Assembly (NCBI GenBank): GCA_900548795.1
Contig: URLT01000097.1
Span: 1 to 6,148 of the forward strand
Reading direction: 5' to 3'
Length of the DNA: 6,148 nucleotides
From: an uncultured Eubacteriales bacterium
GTDB lineage: Bacteria > Bacillota > Clostridia > Oscillospirales > Oscillospiraceae
Positions 5,823 to 6,148 of this stretch are shown piece after piece; the stretch's first letter is position 1; the number at the start of each line of letters is the position of its first letter. Both the position numbers and the translations under genes were made by a program. Below the pieces are notes generated by a model that was not told where the DNA came from, made no database searches, and saw only the letters and a list, made by a program, of their open reading frames with translations.

Positions 5823-6148
5823 ATGGAACAAACAACAACGAAAGGCGCGACACTTCTGAAGGTCACGGGCATTCTCATGATCATCGGCGGCGCGATTTCC
5901 ATCGTTATGAGCATCATTGCCGTTGCGGGAATTGCCGCGATTGCGTATCTTTCCGACGGTGCGGTATCAATGGGGATGCTGTACGCCAGCGGTGCGCTGA
6001 TGGTTGTCGGCTCGGTGGCTGAGCTGATTGCCGGCATTCTCGGCGTTGCCAACAGCAAGAAGCCGGAGAAGGCGAAGACCTGTGTCGTTTGGGGTGCGAT
6101 TGTTGCGGCGCTTTCCGTCGCGGGAATCGTACTCAACGCGATCGGCGG
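5823..6148 (+). CDS. Small multi-pass membrane protein, 3'-truncated
   Basis: The frame starts at ATG 5823 behind AAGGAGG and stays open to the window end; 108 full codons are visible. After a short polar start (MEQTTTKGATLLK), hydrophobic segments run at about residues 14-43 (rich in Ile, Gly, Ala), 51-76 and 87-108. A basic loop, NSKKPEKAKTC, lies between the second and third segments. The length and pattern suggest an integral membrane protein of three or four helices without a cleaved signal peptide. No transporter or enzyme motif is visible. I recall similar small hypothetical membrane proteins in gut Firmicutes but no named function. It follows the two zinc-ribbon genes on the same strand after 75 nt, which suggests but does not prove cotranscription and a shared role at the membrane. 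Confidence 0.85.
   Translation, partial: MEQTTTKGATLLKVTGILMIIGGAISIVMSIIAVAGIAAIAYLSDGAVSMGMLYASGALMVVGSVAELIAGILGVANSKKPEKAKTCVVWGAIVAALSVAGIVLNAIG

Noticed and set aside
1..6148. Search for tRNA, rRNA, insertion sequence or phage attachment features
   Set aside because: By eye I found no cloverleaf-forming tRNA sequence, no rRNA-like block, no transposase motif and no terminal inverted repeats flanking a gene.

Overview
The window looks like chromosomal DNA of a GC-rich, Gram-positive gut anaerobe of the Oscillospiraceae/Ruminococcaceae type. This is inferred from three things: strong AGGAGG-type ribosome binding sites, an S-layer-homology (SLH) anchored mosaic surface protein, and small zinc-ribbon and membrane proteins of a style common in that group. 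No taxonomic search was possible. All supported genes lie on the + strand.

Region 1 (2-4708) is one very large gene, cut at the window's 5' edge, with 1568 codons visible. The protein reads as a chain of surface modules. In order these are a beta-helix-like repeat stretch, an InlB/Listeria-Bacteroides-type repeat, a less recognisable stretch, an Ig-like segment, a long cysteine-rich repeat array with about twelve CxxC pairs, a divergent InlB B-type domain and three C-terminal SLH domains. It is probably exported and held on the cell wall by the SLH domains; its signal peptide would lie upstream of the window. Two nearly identical DNA blocks 321 bp apart show recent internal duplication.

Region 2 (4709-5082) has no gene I can support. 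It holds a strong terminator for the big gene, a perfect hairpin without a T tract, a second strong terminator, an extended -10 promoter almost touching that terminator, and a leader of about 147 nt with two predicted hairpins and a 14-bp palindrome.

Region 3 (5083-6148) looks like a small operon. It contains a 122-aa protein with two C-terminal CxxC/CxxC pairs, a 99-aa double zinc-ribbon protein whose GTG start overlaps the previous stop by 4 nt, and a small multi-pass membrane protein cut by the window's 3' edge. None of the three has a function I can name. The first two are probably translationally coupled. The third follows after 75 nt with its own near-perfect Shine-Dalgarno sequence.

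The best candidate for something undescribed is the structured leader plus the zinc-ribbon pair and membrane protein. The large cysteine-rich SLH protein is of a recognisable type, but what its cysteines do is unclear.
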